Assembly: GCA_963995505.1 (NCBI GenBank)
Contig: OZ023182.1
Coordinates: 11,710,707 to 11,774,706, forward strand
Origin: Hypericum androsaemum
Lineage: Eukaryota > Streptophyta > Magnoliopsida > Malpighiales > Hypericaceae
Direction: 5' to 3'
Length of the DNA: 64,000 bases
The stretch's first letter is position 1; each line of letters opens with the position of its first letter. This document shows positions 25,401-37,965 of the stretch, piece by piece. A program made the translations under genes and the position numbers. Below the pieces are notes generated by a model, which made no database searches, was not told the DNA's origin, and worked only from the letters and a program-made list of their open reading frames with translations.

Positions 25401-28353
25401 CTTTCATTTTCTACCCTTTTCTTACCTTATCTTGCCTTTTCTTGCATTTTCTTTCTTTATCTTGCCTTATCTTGCCTTTTCTTTGCCTCATCTTGCCTTT
25501 TCATGCCTTATCTTGCCTTTTCTTTGCCTTATCTTGCCTTATCTTGCCTTTTTTAGCCTTTTCATACCTTTTACTTGCCTTTCCTTGCCTCATCTTGGCT
25601 TTTCTTTCCTTTCTTTCCTTATATTGCCTTTTGCCTTTTCTTGCCTTTTCTTGTCTTTTCTAGCATCATCTTGTCTTTTCTTGCCTTTTCTTTCCTTATA
25701 TTGCCTTTTCCTGCATTTTCCTTGCCTTTTCTTTCTTATCTTGCCTTTACTTTCCTTATCTTGCCTTTTCCTTGCCTTTTCTTTACTTTTCATGCATTTT
25801 CTTATCTTTTCTTGTCTTATCTTGCCTTTTCCTTCCATTTCTTACCTTTTCCTTTTCATTTCTTGCCTTATCTTGCCTTTTCCTTCCATTTCTTACCTTT
25901 TCCTTTTCATTTCTTGCCTTTTCATTCCTTTTCTTACCTTATCTTGCCTTTTCTTGTCTTATCTTATCTTATCTTGCCTTTTGTTTCCTTATCTTGCCTT
26001 TTCCTTGCCTTTTCTCACCTTATAATGCCTTTTGTTTCCTTATCTTGCCTTATCTTGCATTTTCCTTGCCGTTTCTTTCCTTATTTTCTCTTCTCTTTTC
26101 TTGCCTTTTCTTTCCTTATGTTGACTTTTCCTTGCCTTTTCTTGCCTTTTCCTGCAATTTCCCGGCCTTTTCTTGCCTTTCCTTGCCTATCTTGCCATTT
26201 CTTTCCGTATCTTGCATTTTCCTTTCCTTTTCTTGTCTTTTCTTACCTTTTCTTGTCTTACCTTGCCTTTTCTCACCTTATAATGCCTTTTCTTGTCTTT
26301 TCTTACCTTATCTTGCCTTTTCTTTCCTTATCTTTCATTTTCCTTGCCTTTTCTTTCCTTTTCTTTTCTTTTCTTTTCTTTCCCTATCTTGCCTCTACCT
26401 TGGCATTTCTTGCCTTTTCTTTCCTTATCTTGCATTTCCTACCCTTTTCTTGCCTTTTGTTTCCTTATCTTGCCTTATCTTGCCTTACCTTGCCTTTTCT
26501 TTTCTTTTTCTTGCATTTTCTTACCTTTTCTTGCCTATGCTTCCCTTATCTTGCCTTATCATTCCTTATTTTTCATTTTCTTGGCTTTTCTTTCCTTATA
26601 TTTCCTTTTCCTTGCCTTTTCTTACCTTATGCCACCTTTTCTTGCCTTTTTTTACGTTGTCTTGCCTTATCTTGTCTTTTCTTACTATAATTTATCTTTT
26701 CTTTGCTTATCCTGCCTTTTCTTTCCTTGTCATGCCTTTTCATTTCCTTTTCTTGCCTTATCTTGCTTTTCTTACCTTTTCTTGCCTTTTCCTGGCTTAT
26801 CTTGCCTTTTCTTTTCTTGTCTTGCCTTTTCTTGCCTTATCGTGCCATTTCATGCCATATTTTGCCTTTTATTTCCTTATCTTGACTTTTCCTTGCCTTT
26901 CCTTACCTTTCCTTGTCTTTTCTAGCCTTATCTTGCCTTTTCTTGCCTTATCTTGCCTTGTCTTGCCTTACTTGCCTTTTCTTTCTTTATCCTGCCTTTT
27001 TCTTGGCTTTTCTTTCCTTATCCTACCTTTTTAATGCCTTTTCTTGCCTTATCTTACTTTTTCTAGCCTTTTCTTCCTTATCGTGCCTTTTCTTGCCATT
27101 TCTTGCCTTCTCCTTCCCTTTTCTTGCCTTTTCCTTGCCTTTTCTTTTCTTTTCCTACATTTTCCTTGCCTTTTCTTGCCTTTTCCTGCCTTATCTTGCC
27201 TTTTCTTTCCTTATATTGCCTTTTCCATTCCTTTTTTTTGCCTTTTCTTGCATGTTCTTGTCTTTTCTTGCCTTTTCTTGCACTATCCTGGCTAATCTTG
27301 TCTTTTCTGGCCTTTTCTTGCATTATCTTGCCTTTTCTTGTCTTTTCTTGCCTGTTGTTGTCTTTTCTTGCCTTTTCTAGCCTGTTCTTGCATTATCTTG
27401 GCTTATCTTGCATTTTTAATCCTTACCTTGCCTTTTCCTTGCCATTTCTTGCCATTTCATGACTTTTCTTTCCTGATCTTGCATTTTCCTGCCTTATCTT
27501 GCCTTTTCTTGCCTTATCTTGCCTTTTATTTCCTTATCTTGCATTTTCTTGCCTTATCTTACCTTTTCTTTCCTTTTTATTCAGTATTTTGCCTTTTTCT
27601 TGCCTTGTCTTGCCTTATTTTGCATTTTCTAGCCTTATCTTGCATTTTCTTTCCTTATCTTACCTTTTTCTTCCATTTTTTGCCATTTCTTGCATCATCA
27701 TTCCTTTTCTTTCCTTATCATGCCTTTTCCTTGCCTTTTCTTGCTTATTGGCTTTTTTTGGCTTTTCTTCCCTATTGTTTGCATATCTTGCCTTTTCCTT
27801 GCCCTTTCTTGCCTTTTCTTGCATTTTCTTGGCTTTTTTTGGCATTTCTTGCCTATTGTTTGCATATCTTACCTTTTCTTGCCTTATCTTGCCTTTTCTT
27901 ACCTTGTCTTGCCTTTTCTTTCCATATCTTGCCTTTTCCTTGACTTTTCTTGCCTTATGCTGCCTTTTCTTGTCATTTTTGGCCTTGTCTTTTAATTTAT
28001 TGCCATATCTTGAATGTTTTTTCCTTATCTTACATTTTCCTTGCTTTTCTTACCTTTTCTGACGTTATCTTGCCTTTTCCTTGGCTTTTCTTTTCCTTTT
28101 TCTTTCCTTATCCTGTCTTTTTCATGCCTTTTCTTTCCATATCCTGCATTTTTCTTGCCTTTTCTTGCTTATTCTAGCCTTTTCTTACCTTATCTTGCCT
28201 TATCTTCCCTTTTCTTGCCCTTTCCTTGCCTCTTCTTGCCTTTTCTTGCCTTAACTTGAATTTTCTTGTCTTTTCTTGTCTTTTCTTGCCTTTCCTTGCC
28301 TTGCCTTTCCTTTTTCTTGCCTTATCTTGTCTTTTCTTACCTTATCTAGCCTT
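19421..28353 (+). repeat. 8.9-kb higher-order repeat, copy 2
   Basis: This copy is 8,933 bp long. It matches copy 3 at a constant 8,933-bp offset for nearly its whole length, and only isolated base differences were noticed (for example CCATGCC near 20867 versus CGATGCC near 29795). It contains the same internal 1.0-kb duplication (about 22024-23039 and 23040-24045). There are no genes. Confidence 0.93.
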
Positions 28354-31300
28354 TTCATTCCATATCTTTTATTTTCCTTTCCTTTTCTAGCCTTTTCTTG
28401 CCTTTTACTTGCCTTTTCTTTCCTTTTCCTTGCCTTTTCTGTCCTTATCTTGGTTTTATCTTGGCTTTCCTTGTCTTTTCTTGCATTATCTTGCCTTATC
28501 TTGCCTTTTCTTTCCTTATCTTGAATTTACCTTTCCATTTCCACCATTTTCCTTGCCCTTTCTTGCTTATCTTGCATTTTCTTTCCTTATCTTGCCTTTT
28601 CCTAGCATTTTCTTAGCTTATCTTGCCTTTTCTTACCTAATCTTGCCTTTTCTTTCCTTTTCTTGCCTTATCTTGCCTTTCCTTACCTTATATTTCCTTT
28701 TCTTCCCCTTTCTTCCATTTTCTTGCATTTTCCTTGCCTTTTCATGCCTTTTACATGCCTTTTCTTACCTTTTCTTTCCTGATCTTATCTTTTCTTGCCT
28801 TTTCTTTCCTTATATTGACTTTTCCTAGCCTTTTCTTGCCTTTTCCAACATTTTCCTTGCCTTTTCTTGCTTATCTTGCCATTTCTTTCCTTATGATGTC
28901 TTTTCCTTTCCTTTTCTTGCCTAATATTGATTTTTCTTGCCTTATCATGCATTTTCTTTCCTTATCTAGCTCTTTCTTCCCTTATCTTGCCTTATCTTAC
29001 CTTTTCATGCCTTATCTTACCTTTTCTTGCCTTTTATTGTCTTTCCTTACCTTTTCCTATCTTTTCTTTACATATCTTGCCTTTTCCTTACCCTTTCTAG
29101 CCCTTTTTTAGCCTTTTCCTTTTCTTTTCTGTCCTTATTTTTCCTTTTCCGTGCCTTTTCTTACCTTATCCTACCTTTTCTTGCCTTTTTTTTCCTTGTC
29201 TTGCCTTTTCTTGCCTATTCTTGCTTATCTTGCTTATCTTGCCTTTTCCTTTGCCTTTTCTTTCCTTTTCTTAACTTTTCTTGCCATATCTTCCCTTATT
29301 TTTCCTTTTCCTTGCCTTTTCTTACCTTATCCTACCGTTTCTTGCCTTTTTTTCTTGTCTTGGCTTATCTTGCCTTTTTTTACCTTATTTTGCCTTTTCT
29401 TTCCATATCTTATTTTTACTTTCTGTTTCCTGCCTTTTCTTAAGTTATCTTACCTTTTCTTTCCTTATCTTGCCTTTTCTTGCGTTATCATGCCTTTCCC
29501 TTTCCTTTTCTTGCCTTATCTTGTTTTTTCTTACCTTTTCTTGCCTTTTCTTGCCTCATCTTGCCCTATCTTGCCTTTTCTTTTCATATCTTGCCTTTTC
29601 CTTGCCTTTTCTTTCCTTATCTTGTCTTTTCTTGCCTTATTTTTCTTATTCTTTCCTTATCTTGCATTTTCCTTGCCTTAGCTTGCCTTTTCCTTGCCAT
29701 TTCTTGCCTTTTCTTGCCTTATCTTGCCTTTTCTTGCCTTATCTTGCCTTTTCTTGCCTTTTCCTTGCCATTTTCTTGCCTTTTCTTACTTTTCGATGCC
29801 TTTTCTCGCCTTTTCCTAATTTTTGCATGCCTTTTCTTGCCTTTTCTTGCTTATCTTGCCTATTCTTTCCTTGTCTTTCCTTTTCCTTGCCTTTACATGA
29901 CTTTTCTTGTCTTTTCTTGCCTTATCTTGCCATATCTTGCATTTTCTTGCCATTTCCTTTCCATTTCTTGCCATTTCTTGCCTTTTCCTTCCTTTTCTTG
30001 CCCCATCTCGCCTTTTCTTGCCTTATCTTGCATTTTCTTGTCTTAACTTGCCTTTCGTTTCCTTATCTTGCCTTTTCCTTGCCTTTTCTTGCTTCATCTT
30101 GCCTTTTCTTACCTTATCTTGCCTTTTCTTGCATTTTCTGAGCCTTTTCTTTCCTTTTACTGGCCTTTTCTTTCCTTTTGCCTTTTCTTTCCTTATGTTG
30201 ACTCTTCCTTGCCTTTTCTTTCCTTTTCCAGCATTTTCCTTGCCTTTTCTTGCTTATCTTATCTTTTCTTTCCTTATCTTGCCTTTTCTTGCCTTTTCTT
30301 TCCTTATCTTGCCTTTTGTTTTCCATTTCTTGCCATTTCTTGCCTTTACCTTCCTTTTCTTGCCTTATCTTGCCTTTCGTTTTCTTATCTTGCCATTTCC
30401 TTGCCTTTTCTTCCCTTATCTTGCCTTTTATTTCCTTATCTTGCCTTTTCCTTGCCTTTTCTTGCCTAATCTTGCCTTTTGCTTGCCTTATTTTACCTTT
30501 TCTTGCCTTTTCTTACCTTTTCTTGCCTATTCTTGCCTTTTCTTTTCGTATTTTGTCTTTTCCTTGCCTTTTCTTACCTTTTCTCTTGCCTTATTTTGCA
30601 TTTTCTAGCCTTTTCTTTCCTTACCTTACCTTACTTTTTCCTTTGGTTTTTTGCCTTTTCTTGCATTATCTTTCCTTATCTTGCCTTTTCCTAGCCTTTT
30701 CATAGCTTATCATGACTTTTCTTGCCCAATCTTGCCTTATCTTGCCTTTTATTTCCTTATCTTACCTTTTCATTGCATTTCTTGCCTTTTCTTTCATTAT
30801 CTTGTCTTTTCTTTCCTTATCTTGCCTTTTCCTTGCCTTTTCTTGCCTTATCATGGCTTTTCTTTCCTTATCTTGTCTTTTCCTTTCCTTTTCTTGCCTA
30901 ATATTACTTTTTCTTGCCTTATCATGCATTTTCTTACATTATCTTTCCTTTTCTTGCCTTATCTAGCTTTTTCTTGCATTTTCTTGCCTTATCTTCACTT
31001 ATCTTGCCTTTTTTGTCCTTTTATTATCTTTTCTTACCTTTTCTTTACATATCTTGCCTTTTCCTTGCCTTTTCTAACCCTTTTTTTGCCTTATCTTGCC
31101 TTTTCATTCCTTATCTTTTCTTGCCTTATCTTGCCTTTTCTTTCCTTATCTTGCCTTTTCCTTTTCTGATCTTGCCTTTTCCTTTTCTTTTCTTGTCTTT
31201 TCATGTATATTCCTTTCCTTTTCTTCCCTTATCTTGCCTTTTCTTTCCTTAACTTTCATTTTCCTTGCCTTTTCTTGTCTTTTCTTGCCTTATCTAGCCT

Positions 31301-34300
31301 TACGTTGTCTTTTCTTTCCTTATCTTGCCTTTTCCTTGGCATTTCTTGCCTTTCCTTTCCTTATCTTCCCTTTTCTTGCCTTTTGTTTCCTTATCTTGCC
31401 TTTCCTTGACTTATCTTGCCTTTTGTTTCCTTATCTTGCCTTTCCTTACCTTTTCTTGCCTTTTCCTGCATTTTGCTTGCCTTTTCTTGCTTATCTTGGC
31501 CTTTCTTTCCTTATCTTGCCTTTTCCTAGCCTTTTCTTGCCTTTTCATGACTTTTCTTATCTTTTCTTGCCTTATCTTACCTTTTCTTTCCTTATCTTAC
31601 CTTTTCCTTTCCATTTCTTGCCTTTTCTTGACTTTTCCTTCCTTTTCTTACCATATCTTGCCTTTTCTTGTCTTATCTTGCCTTTCATTTCCTTATCTTT
31701 CCTTTTCTTGCCTTATCCTGCCTTTTCTTACCTTATCTAGCCTAATCTTGACTTTTCTTTCCTTATCTTGCCTCTACCTTGGCATTTCTTGCCAATTCTT
31801 TCCTTATCTTGCATTTTCTACCCTTTTCTTACCCTATCTTGCTTTTCTTTCTTTATCTTGCCTTTTCTTTGCCTCATCTTGCCTTTTCATGCCTTATCTT
31901 GCCTTTCCTTTCCTTATCTTACTATTTCCTTGCCTTTTCTTGCCTTATCTTGCCTTTTGTTTCCTTTTCTTGCCTTATCTAGCTTTTTCTTGCATTTTCT
32001 TGCCTTATCTTCACTTATCTTGCCTTTTCTATCCTTTTATTATCTTTTCTTACCTTTTCTTTACATATCTTGCCTTTTCCTTGCCTTTTCTAACCCTTTT
32101 TTTGCCTTATCTTGCCTTTTCATTCCTTATCTTTTCTTGCCTTATCTTGCCTTTTCTTTCCTTATCTTGCCTTTTCCTTTTCTGATCTTGCCTTTTCCTT
32201 TTCTTTTCTTGTCTTTTCATGTATATTCCTTTCCTTTTCTTCCCTTATCTTGCCTTTTCTTTCCTTATCTTTCATTTTCCTTGCCTTTTCTTGTCTTTTC
32301 TTGCCTTATCTAGCCTTACGTTGTCTTTTCTTTCCTTATCTTGCCTTTTCCTTGGCATTTCTTGCCTTTTCTTTCCTTATCTTCCCTTTTCTTGCCTTAT
32401 CTTGCCTTTTGTTTCCTTATCTTGCCTTTCCTTGACTTATCTTGCCTTTTGTTTCCTTATCTTGCCTTTCCTTACCTTTTCTTGCCTTTTCCTGCATTTT
32501 GCTTACCTTTTCTTGCTTATCTTGCCCTTTCTTTCCTTATCTTGCCTTTTCATGACTTTTCTTATCTTTTCTTGCCTTATCTTACCTTTTCTTTCCTTAT
32601 CTTACCTTTTCCTTTCCATTTCTTGCCTTTTCTTGACTTTTCCTTCCTTTTCTTACCAAATCTTGCCTTATCTTGTCTTATCTTGCCTTTCGTTTCCTTA
32701 TCTTGCCTTTTCTTGCCTTATCCTGCCTTTTCTTACCTTATCTAGCCTAATCTTGTCTTTTCTTTCCCTATCTTGCCTCTACCTTGGCATTTCTTCCCAA
32801 TTCTTTCCTTATCTTGCATTTGCTACCCTTTTCTTACCCTATCTTGCTTTTCTTTCTTTATCTTGCCTTTTCTTTGCCTCATCTTGCCTTTTTATGCCTT
32901 ATCTTGCCTTTCCTTTCCTTATCTTGCTATTTCCTTGCCTTTTCTTGCCTTATCTTGCCTTTTGTTTCCTTATCTTGCCTTTTCCTTGCCTTTTCTTGCC
33001 TAATCTTTCCTTTTGCTTGCCTTATCTTACCTTTTCTTGCCTTTTCTTACCTTTTCTTGCTATTCTTGATTTTTCAGTCTATATTTTGTCGTTTCCTTGC
33101 CTTTTCTTACCTTTTCTCTTGCCTTATCTTGCCTTTTCAAGCCTTATCTTGCCTTTTCTTTCCTTACCTAACCTTTTCCTTCGGGTTTTTGCCTTTTCTT
33201 GCCTTATCTTTCCTTTTCTTTTCTTATCTTGCCTTTTCCTATCCATTTCGTAGCTTATCGTGCCTTTTATTGCCCAATCTTGCCTTATCTTGCCTTTTAT
33301 TTCCTTATCTTAACTTTTCATGGCATTTCTTGCCTTTTCATTCATTATCTTGCCTTTTCCTTGCCTTTTCTTGCCTTATCATGGCTTTTCTTTTCTTTTC
33401 TTGTCTTTTCCTTTCCTTTTCTTGCCTAATATTACTTTTTCTTGCCTTATCATGCATTTTCTTACCTTATCTTTCCTTTTCTTGCCTTATCTAGCTTTTT
33501 CTTGCCTTTTCTTACCTTTCCTTGCCTTATCTTCTCTTATCTTGCCTTTTCTTGCTTTTTATTATCTTTTCCTGCCTTTTCTTTACATATCTTGCCTTTT
33601 AGGTTCCTTTTCTAACCCTTTTTTTTGCCTTTTCCTTATTTTTTCTTGCCTTATCTTGCCTTTTCTTTCCTCATCTTGCCATTTCCTTTCCTTTTCTTCT
33701 CTTTTTATGTATATTCCTTTCCTTTTCTTCCCTTATCTTGCCTTTTCTTTCCTTATCTTTCATTTTCCTTGCCTTTTCTTGACTTTTCTTGTCTTTTCTT
33801 GCCTTATCTAGCCTTATGTTGTCTTTTCTTTCCTTATCTTGCCTTTTCCTTGGCATTTCTTGGCTTTTCTTGCCTTTTCTTTCCTTATCTTCCCTTTTCT
33901 TGCCTTATCTTTCCTTTTGTTTCCTTATCTTGCACTTCCTTGCCTTATCTTGCCTTTTGTTTCCTTATCTTGCCTTTCCTCGCCTTTCCTCGCATTTTCC
34001 TGCATTTTGCTTGCCTTTTCTTACCTTTTCTTTCCTTTTCTTACCTTCTCCTAGCCTTTTCTTGCCTTTTCATGACTTTTCTTGTCTTTTCTTGCCTTAT
34101 ATTGCCTTTTCTTTCCTTATCTTGCCTTTTCCTTTCCATTTCTTGCCTTTTCTTGCCTTTTCCTTCCTTTTCTTGCCTTTTTTTGTCTTATCTTGCCTTT
34201 CATTTCCTTATCTTGCCTTTTCCTTGCCTTTTCTTGCCTTATCCTGCCTTTTCTTACCTTATCTAGCCTTATCTTATCTTTTCTTTCCCTATCTTGCCTC

Positions 34301-37297
34301 TACCTTGGCATTTCTTGCCTTTTCTTTCCTTATCTTTCATTTTCTACCCTTTTCTTACCTTATCTTGCCTTTTCTTGCATTTTCTTTCTTTATCTTGCCT
34401 TATCTTGCCTTTTCTTTGCCTCATCTTGCCTTTTCATGCCTTATCTTGCCTTTTCTTTGCCTTATCTTGCCTTATCTTGCCTTTTTTAGCCTTTTCATAC
34501 CTTTTACTTGCCTTTCCTTGCCTCATCTTGGCTTTTCTTTCCTTTCTTTCCTTATATTGCCTTTTGCCTTTTCTTGCCTTTTCTTGTCTTTTCTAGCATC
34601 ATCTTGTCTTTTCTTGCCTTTTCTTTCCTTATATTGCCTTTTCCTGCATTTTCCTTGCCTTTTCTTTCTTATCTTGCCTTTACTTTCCTTATCTTGCCTT
34701 TTCCTTGCCTTTTCTTTACTTTTCATGCATTTTCTTATCTTTTCTTGTCTTATCTTGCCTTTTCCTTCCATTTCTTACCTTTTCCTTTTCATTTCTTGCC
34801 TTATCTTGCCTTTTCCTTCCATTTCTTACCTTTTCCTTTTCATTTCTTGCCTTTTCATTCCTTTTCTTACCTTATCTTGCCTTTTCTTGTCTTATCTTAT
34901 CTTATCTTGCCTTTTGTTTCCTTATCTTGCCTTTTCCTTGCCTTTTCTCACCTTATAATGCCTTTTGTTTCCTTATCTTGCCTTATCTTGCATTTTCCTT
35001 GCCGTTTCTTTCCTTATTTTCTCTTCTCTTTTCTTGCCTTTTCTTTCCTTATGTTGACTTTTCCTTGCCTTTTCTTGCCTTTTCCTGCAATTTCCCGGCC
35101 TTTTCTTGCCTTTCCTTGCCTATCTTGCCATTTCTTTCCGTATCTTGCATTTTCCTTTCCTTTTCTTGTCTTTTCTTACCTTTTCTTGTCTTACCTTGCC
35201 TTTTCTCAACTTATAATGCCTTTTCTTGTCTTTTCTTACCTTATCTTGCCTTTTCTTTCCTTATCTTTCATTTTCCTTGCCTTTTCTTTCCTTTTCTTTT
35301 CTTTTCTTTTCTTTCCCTATCTTGCCTCTACCTTGGCATTTCTTGCCTTTTCTTTCCTTATCTTGCATTTCCTACCCTTTTCTTGCCTTTTGTTTCCTTA
35401 TCTTGCCTTATCTTGCCTTACCTTGCCTTTTCTTTTCTTTTTCTTGCATTTTCTTACCTTTTCTTGCCTATGCTTCCCTTATCTTGCCTTATCATTCCTT
35501 ATTTTTCATTTTCTTGGCTTTTCTTTCCTTATATTTCCTTTTCCTTGCCTTTTCTTACCTTATGCCACCTTTTCTTGCCTTTTTTTACGTTGTCTTGCCT
35601 TATCTTGTCTTTTCTTACTATAATTTATCTTTTCTTTGCTTATCCTGCCTTTTCTTTCCTTGTCATGCCTTTTCATTTCCTTTTCTTGCCTTATCTTGCT
35701 TTTCTTACCTTTTCTTGCCTTTTCCTGGCTTATCTTGCCTTTTCTTTTCTTGTCTTGCCTTTTCTTGCCTTATCGTGCCATTTCATGCCATATTTTGCCT
35801 TTTATTTCCTTATCTTGACTTTTCCTTGCCTTTCCTTACCTTTCCTTGTCTTTTCTAGCCTTATCTTGCCTTTTCTTGCCTTATCTTGCCTTGTCTTGCC
35901 TTACTTGCCTTTTCTTTCTTTATCCTGCCTTTTTCTTGGCTTTTCTTTCCTTATCCTACCTTTTTAATGCCTTTTCTTGCCTTATCTTACTTTTTCTAGC
36001 CTTTTCTTCCTTATCGTGCCTTTTCCTTGCCTTTTCTTGCCATTTCTTGCCTTCTCCTTCCCTTTTCTTGCCTTTTCCTTGCCTTTTCTTTTCTTTTCCT
36101 ACATTTTCCTTGCCTTTTCTTGCCTTTTCCTGCCTTATCTTGCCTTTTCTTTCCTTATATTGCCTTTTCCATTCCTTTTTTTTGCCTTTTCTTGCATGTT
36201 CTTGTCTTTTCTTGCCTTTTCTTGCACTATCCTGGCTAATCTTGTCTTTTCTGGCCTTTTCTTGCATTATCTTGCCTTTTCTTGTCTTTTCTTGCCTGTT
36301 GTTGTCTTTTCTTGCCTTTTCTAGCCTGTTCTTGCATTATCTTGGCTTATCTTGCATTTTTAATCCTTACCTTGCCTTTTCCTTGCCATTTCTTGCCATT
36401 TCATGACTTTTCTTTCCTGATCTTGCATTTTCCTGCCTTATCTTGCCTTTTCTTGCCTTATCTTGCCTTTTATTTCCTTATCTTGCATTTTCTTGCCTTA
36501 TCTTACCTTTTCTTTCCTTTTTATTCAGTATTTTGCCTTTTTCTTGCCTTGTCTTGCCTTATTTTGCATTTTCTAGCCTTATCTTGCATTTTCTTTCCTT
36601 ATCTTACCTTTTTCTTCCATTTTTTGCCATTTCTTGCATCATCATTCCTTTTCTTTCCTTATCATGCCTTTTCCTTGCCTTTTCTTGCTTATTGGCTTTT
36701 TTTGGCTTTTCTTCCCTATTGTTTGCATATCTTGCCTTTTCCTTGCCCTTTCTTGCCTTTTCTTGCATTTTCTTGGCTTTTTTTGGCATTTCTTGCCTAT
36801 TGTTTGCATATCTTACCTTTTCTTGCCTTATCTTGCCTTTTCTTACCTTGTCTTGCCTTTTCTTTCCATATCTTGCCTTTTCCTTGACTTTTCTTGCCTT
36901 ATGCTGCCTTTTCTTGTCATTTTTGGCCTTGTCTTTTAATTTATTGCCATATCTTGAATGTTTTTTCCTTATCTTACATTTTCCTTGCTTTTCTTACCTT
37001 TTCTGACGTTATCTTGCCTTTTCCTTGGCTTTTCTTTTCCTTTTTCTTTCCTTATCCTGTCTTTTTCATGCCTTTTCTTTCCATATCCTGCATTTTTCTT
37101 GCCTTTTCTTGCTTATTCTAGCCTTTTCTTACCTTATCTTGCCTTATCTTCCCTTTTCTTGCCCTTTCCTTGCCTCTTCTTGCCTTTTCTTGCCTTAACT
37201 TGAATTTTCTTGTCTTTTCTTGCCTTTTCTTGCCTTTCCTTGCCTTGCCTTTCCTTTTTCTTGCCTTATCTTGTCTTTTCTTACCTTATCTAGCCTT
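28354..37297 (+). repeat. 8.9-kb higher-order repeat, copy 3
   Basis: This copy is 8,944 bp long. It is collinear with copy 2 at 8,933 bp until about 36020, where one extra 11-bp unit (a CCTTGCCTTTT-type insertion) shifts the offset to 8,944. It ends at the phrase that would open a fourth copy (TTCATTCC at 37298), but the following bases (ATTCCATTTTCTG) diverge, so the series stops here. The internal duplication lies at about 30957-31972 and 31973-32978. Confidence 0.93.
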
Positions 37298-37957
37298 TTC
37301 ATTCCATTTTCTGTATTTTCCTTGCCTTTTCTTGCCATATTTTGCCTTTTCTTTCCTTATCTTTTCTTTTCCAAGCGTTTTCTTGCCTTTTCTTGCATTA
37401 TCTTGGCTTATCTTGCCATTTCTTTCCTTATCTTTTCCTTTCCTTGCCATTTCTTGCATTTCTGATCTTATCTTGCATTTTCTTGCCTTAAGAGCCATTT
37501 CCTTACCTTATCTTGCCTTAAGAGCCTTTTCCTTGCCTTTTCTTTCTTTATCTTGCCTTTTCCATACCTTTTTTCCTTTTTTTTGCTTTTTCTTGCCTAT
37601 TATTATCTTTTGTTGCCTTTTCTTGAATTATCTTGGCTTATCTTAACTTTTCTATCCTTCTCTTGTCTTTTCATTGCCATTTTCTTACCTTTTCTTACCT
37701 TATCTTGCCTTTTCTTGCCTTATCTTGTCTTTTCATTCCTTATCTTGCCTTTTCCTTGCCTTTTCTTACCTTATCTTGCCTTATCTTGTCTTTTCCTTGC
37801 CTTATCTTGCCTTTTCTTCACCTATCTTACATTTTCCTTATATTTTTCTTGTCTTTTCTTACCTCATCTTGCCTTTTCTTGCCTTTTCTTGTCTTATCTT
37901 GCATTTTCTTATCTTATCTTACCTTTTCTTTCCTTATCTTGCCTTTTCTTGCTTTTT
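37298..37957 (+). repeat. Tail of block A between the higher-order repeats and the inversion
   Basis: These are decamer units that no longer follow the 8.9-kb repeat. Two closely spaced unusual units containing TTAAGAGCC lie at about 37487 and 37517. Nothing else is visible. Confidence 0.75.
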
Positions 37958-37965
37958 AAAGCAAG
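37948..37965. repeat. Palindromic strand-inversion junction of the array
   Basis: CTTGCTTT (37948-37955), a TT spacer and AAAGCAAG (37958-37965) form an 8-bp inverted repeat exactly where the array flips from pyrimidine-rich to purine-rich on the top strand. Beyond the arms the two sides are not mirror images. I count 5 mismatches in the first ~38 bases outward, all of ordinary unit-variant type, so the symmetry at the junction comes from the monomer and not from a long foldback. Confidence 0.85.

Larger units (their letters stand above)
89..37957 (+). repeat. Block A: decamer minisatellite array, pyrimidine-rich strand on top
   Basis: The whole stretch is built from 10-bp units, TTGCCTTTTC and TTGCCTTATC, often alternating. 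Common substitutions give TTTCC, TTACC, TAGCC and TTGCA cores. An extra C (TTTTCC) makes 11-bp units. The top strand is almost all C and T, with one G per unit and an occasional A. No stretch over 300 bases departs from this pattern, and I see no gene inside it. The many long open frames (the largest about 425 codons, 5891-7168) encode a decapeptide-like LPFLAFSCLF periodicity in every forward frame and are by-products of the repeat. Ordinary single-unit variation is high in the left part, whereas 10500-37297 is organised into near-identical 8.9-kb blocks. Confidence 0.97.

Noticed and set aside
89..37957. Long homopurine-homopyrimidine triplex (H-DNA) tract
   Set aside because: Each monomer normally has one purine (G) in the pyrimidine strand, and many have an A, so uninterrupted runs are mostly under 10 bases. 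This makes classical long triplexes unlikely.
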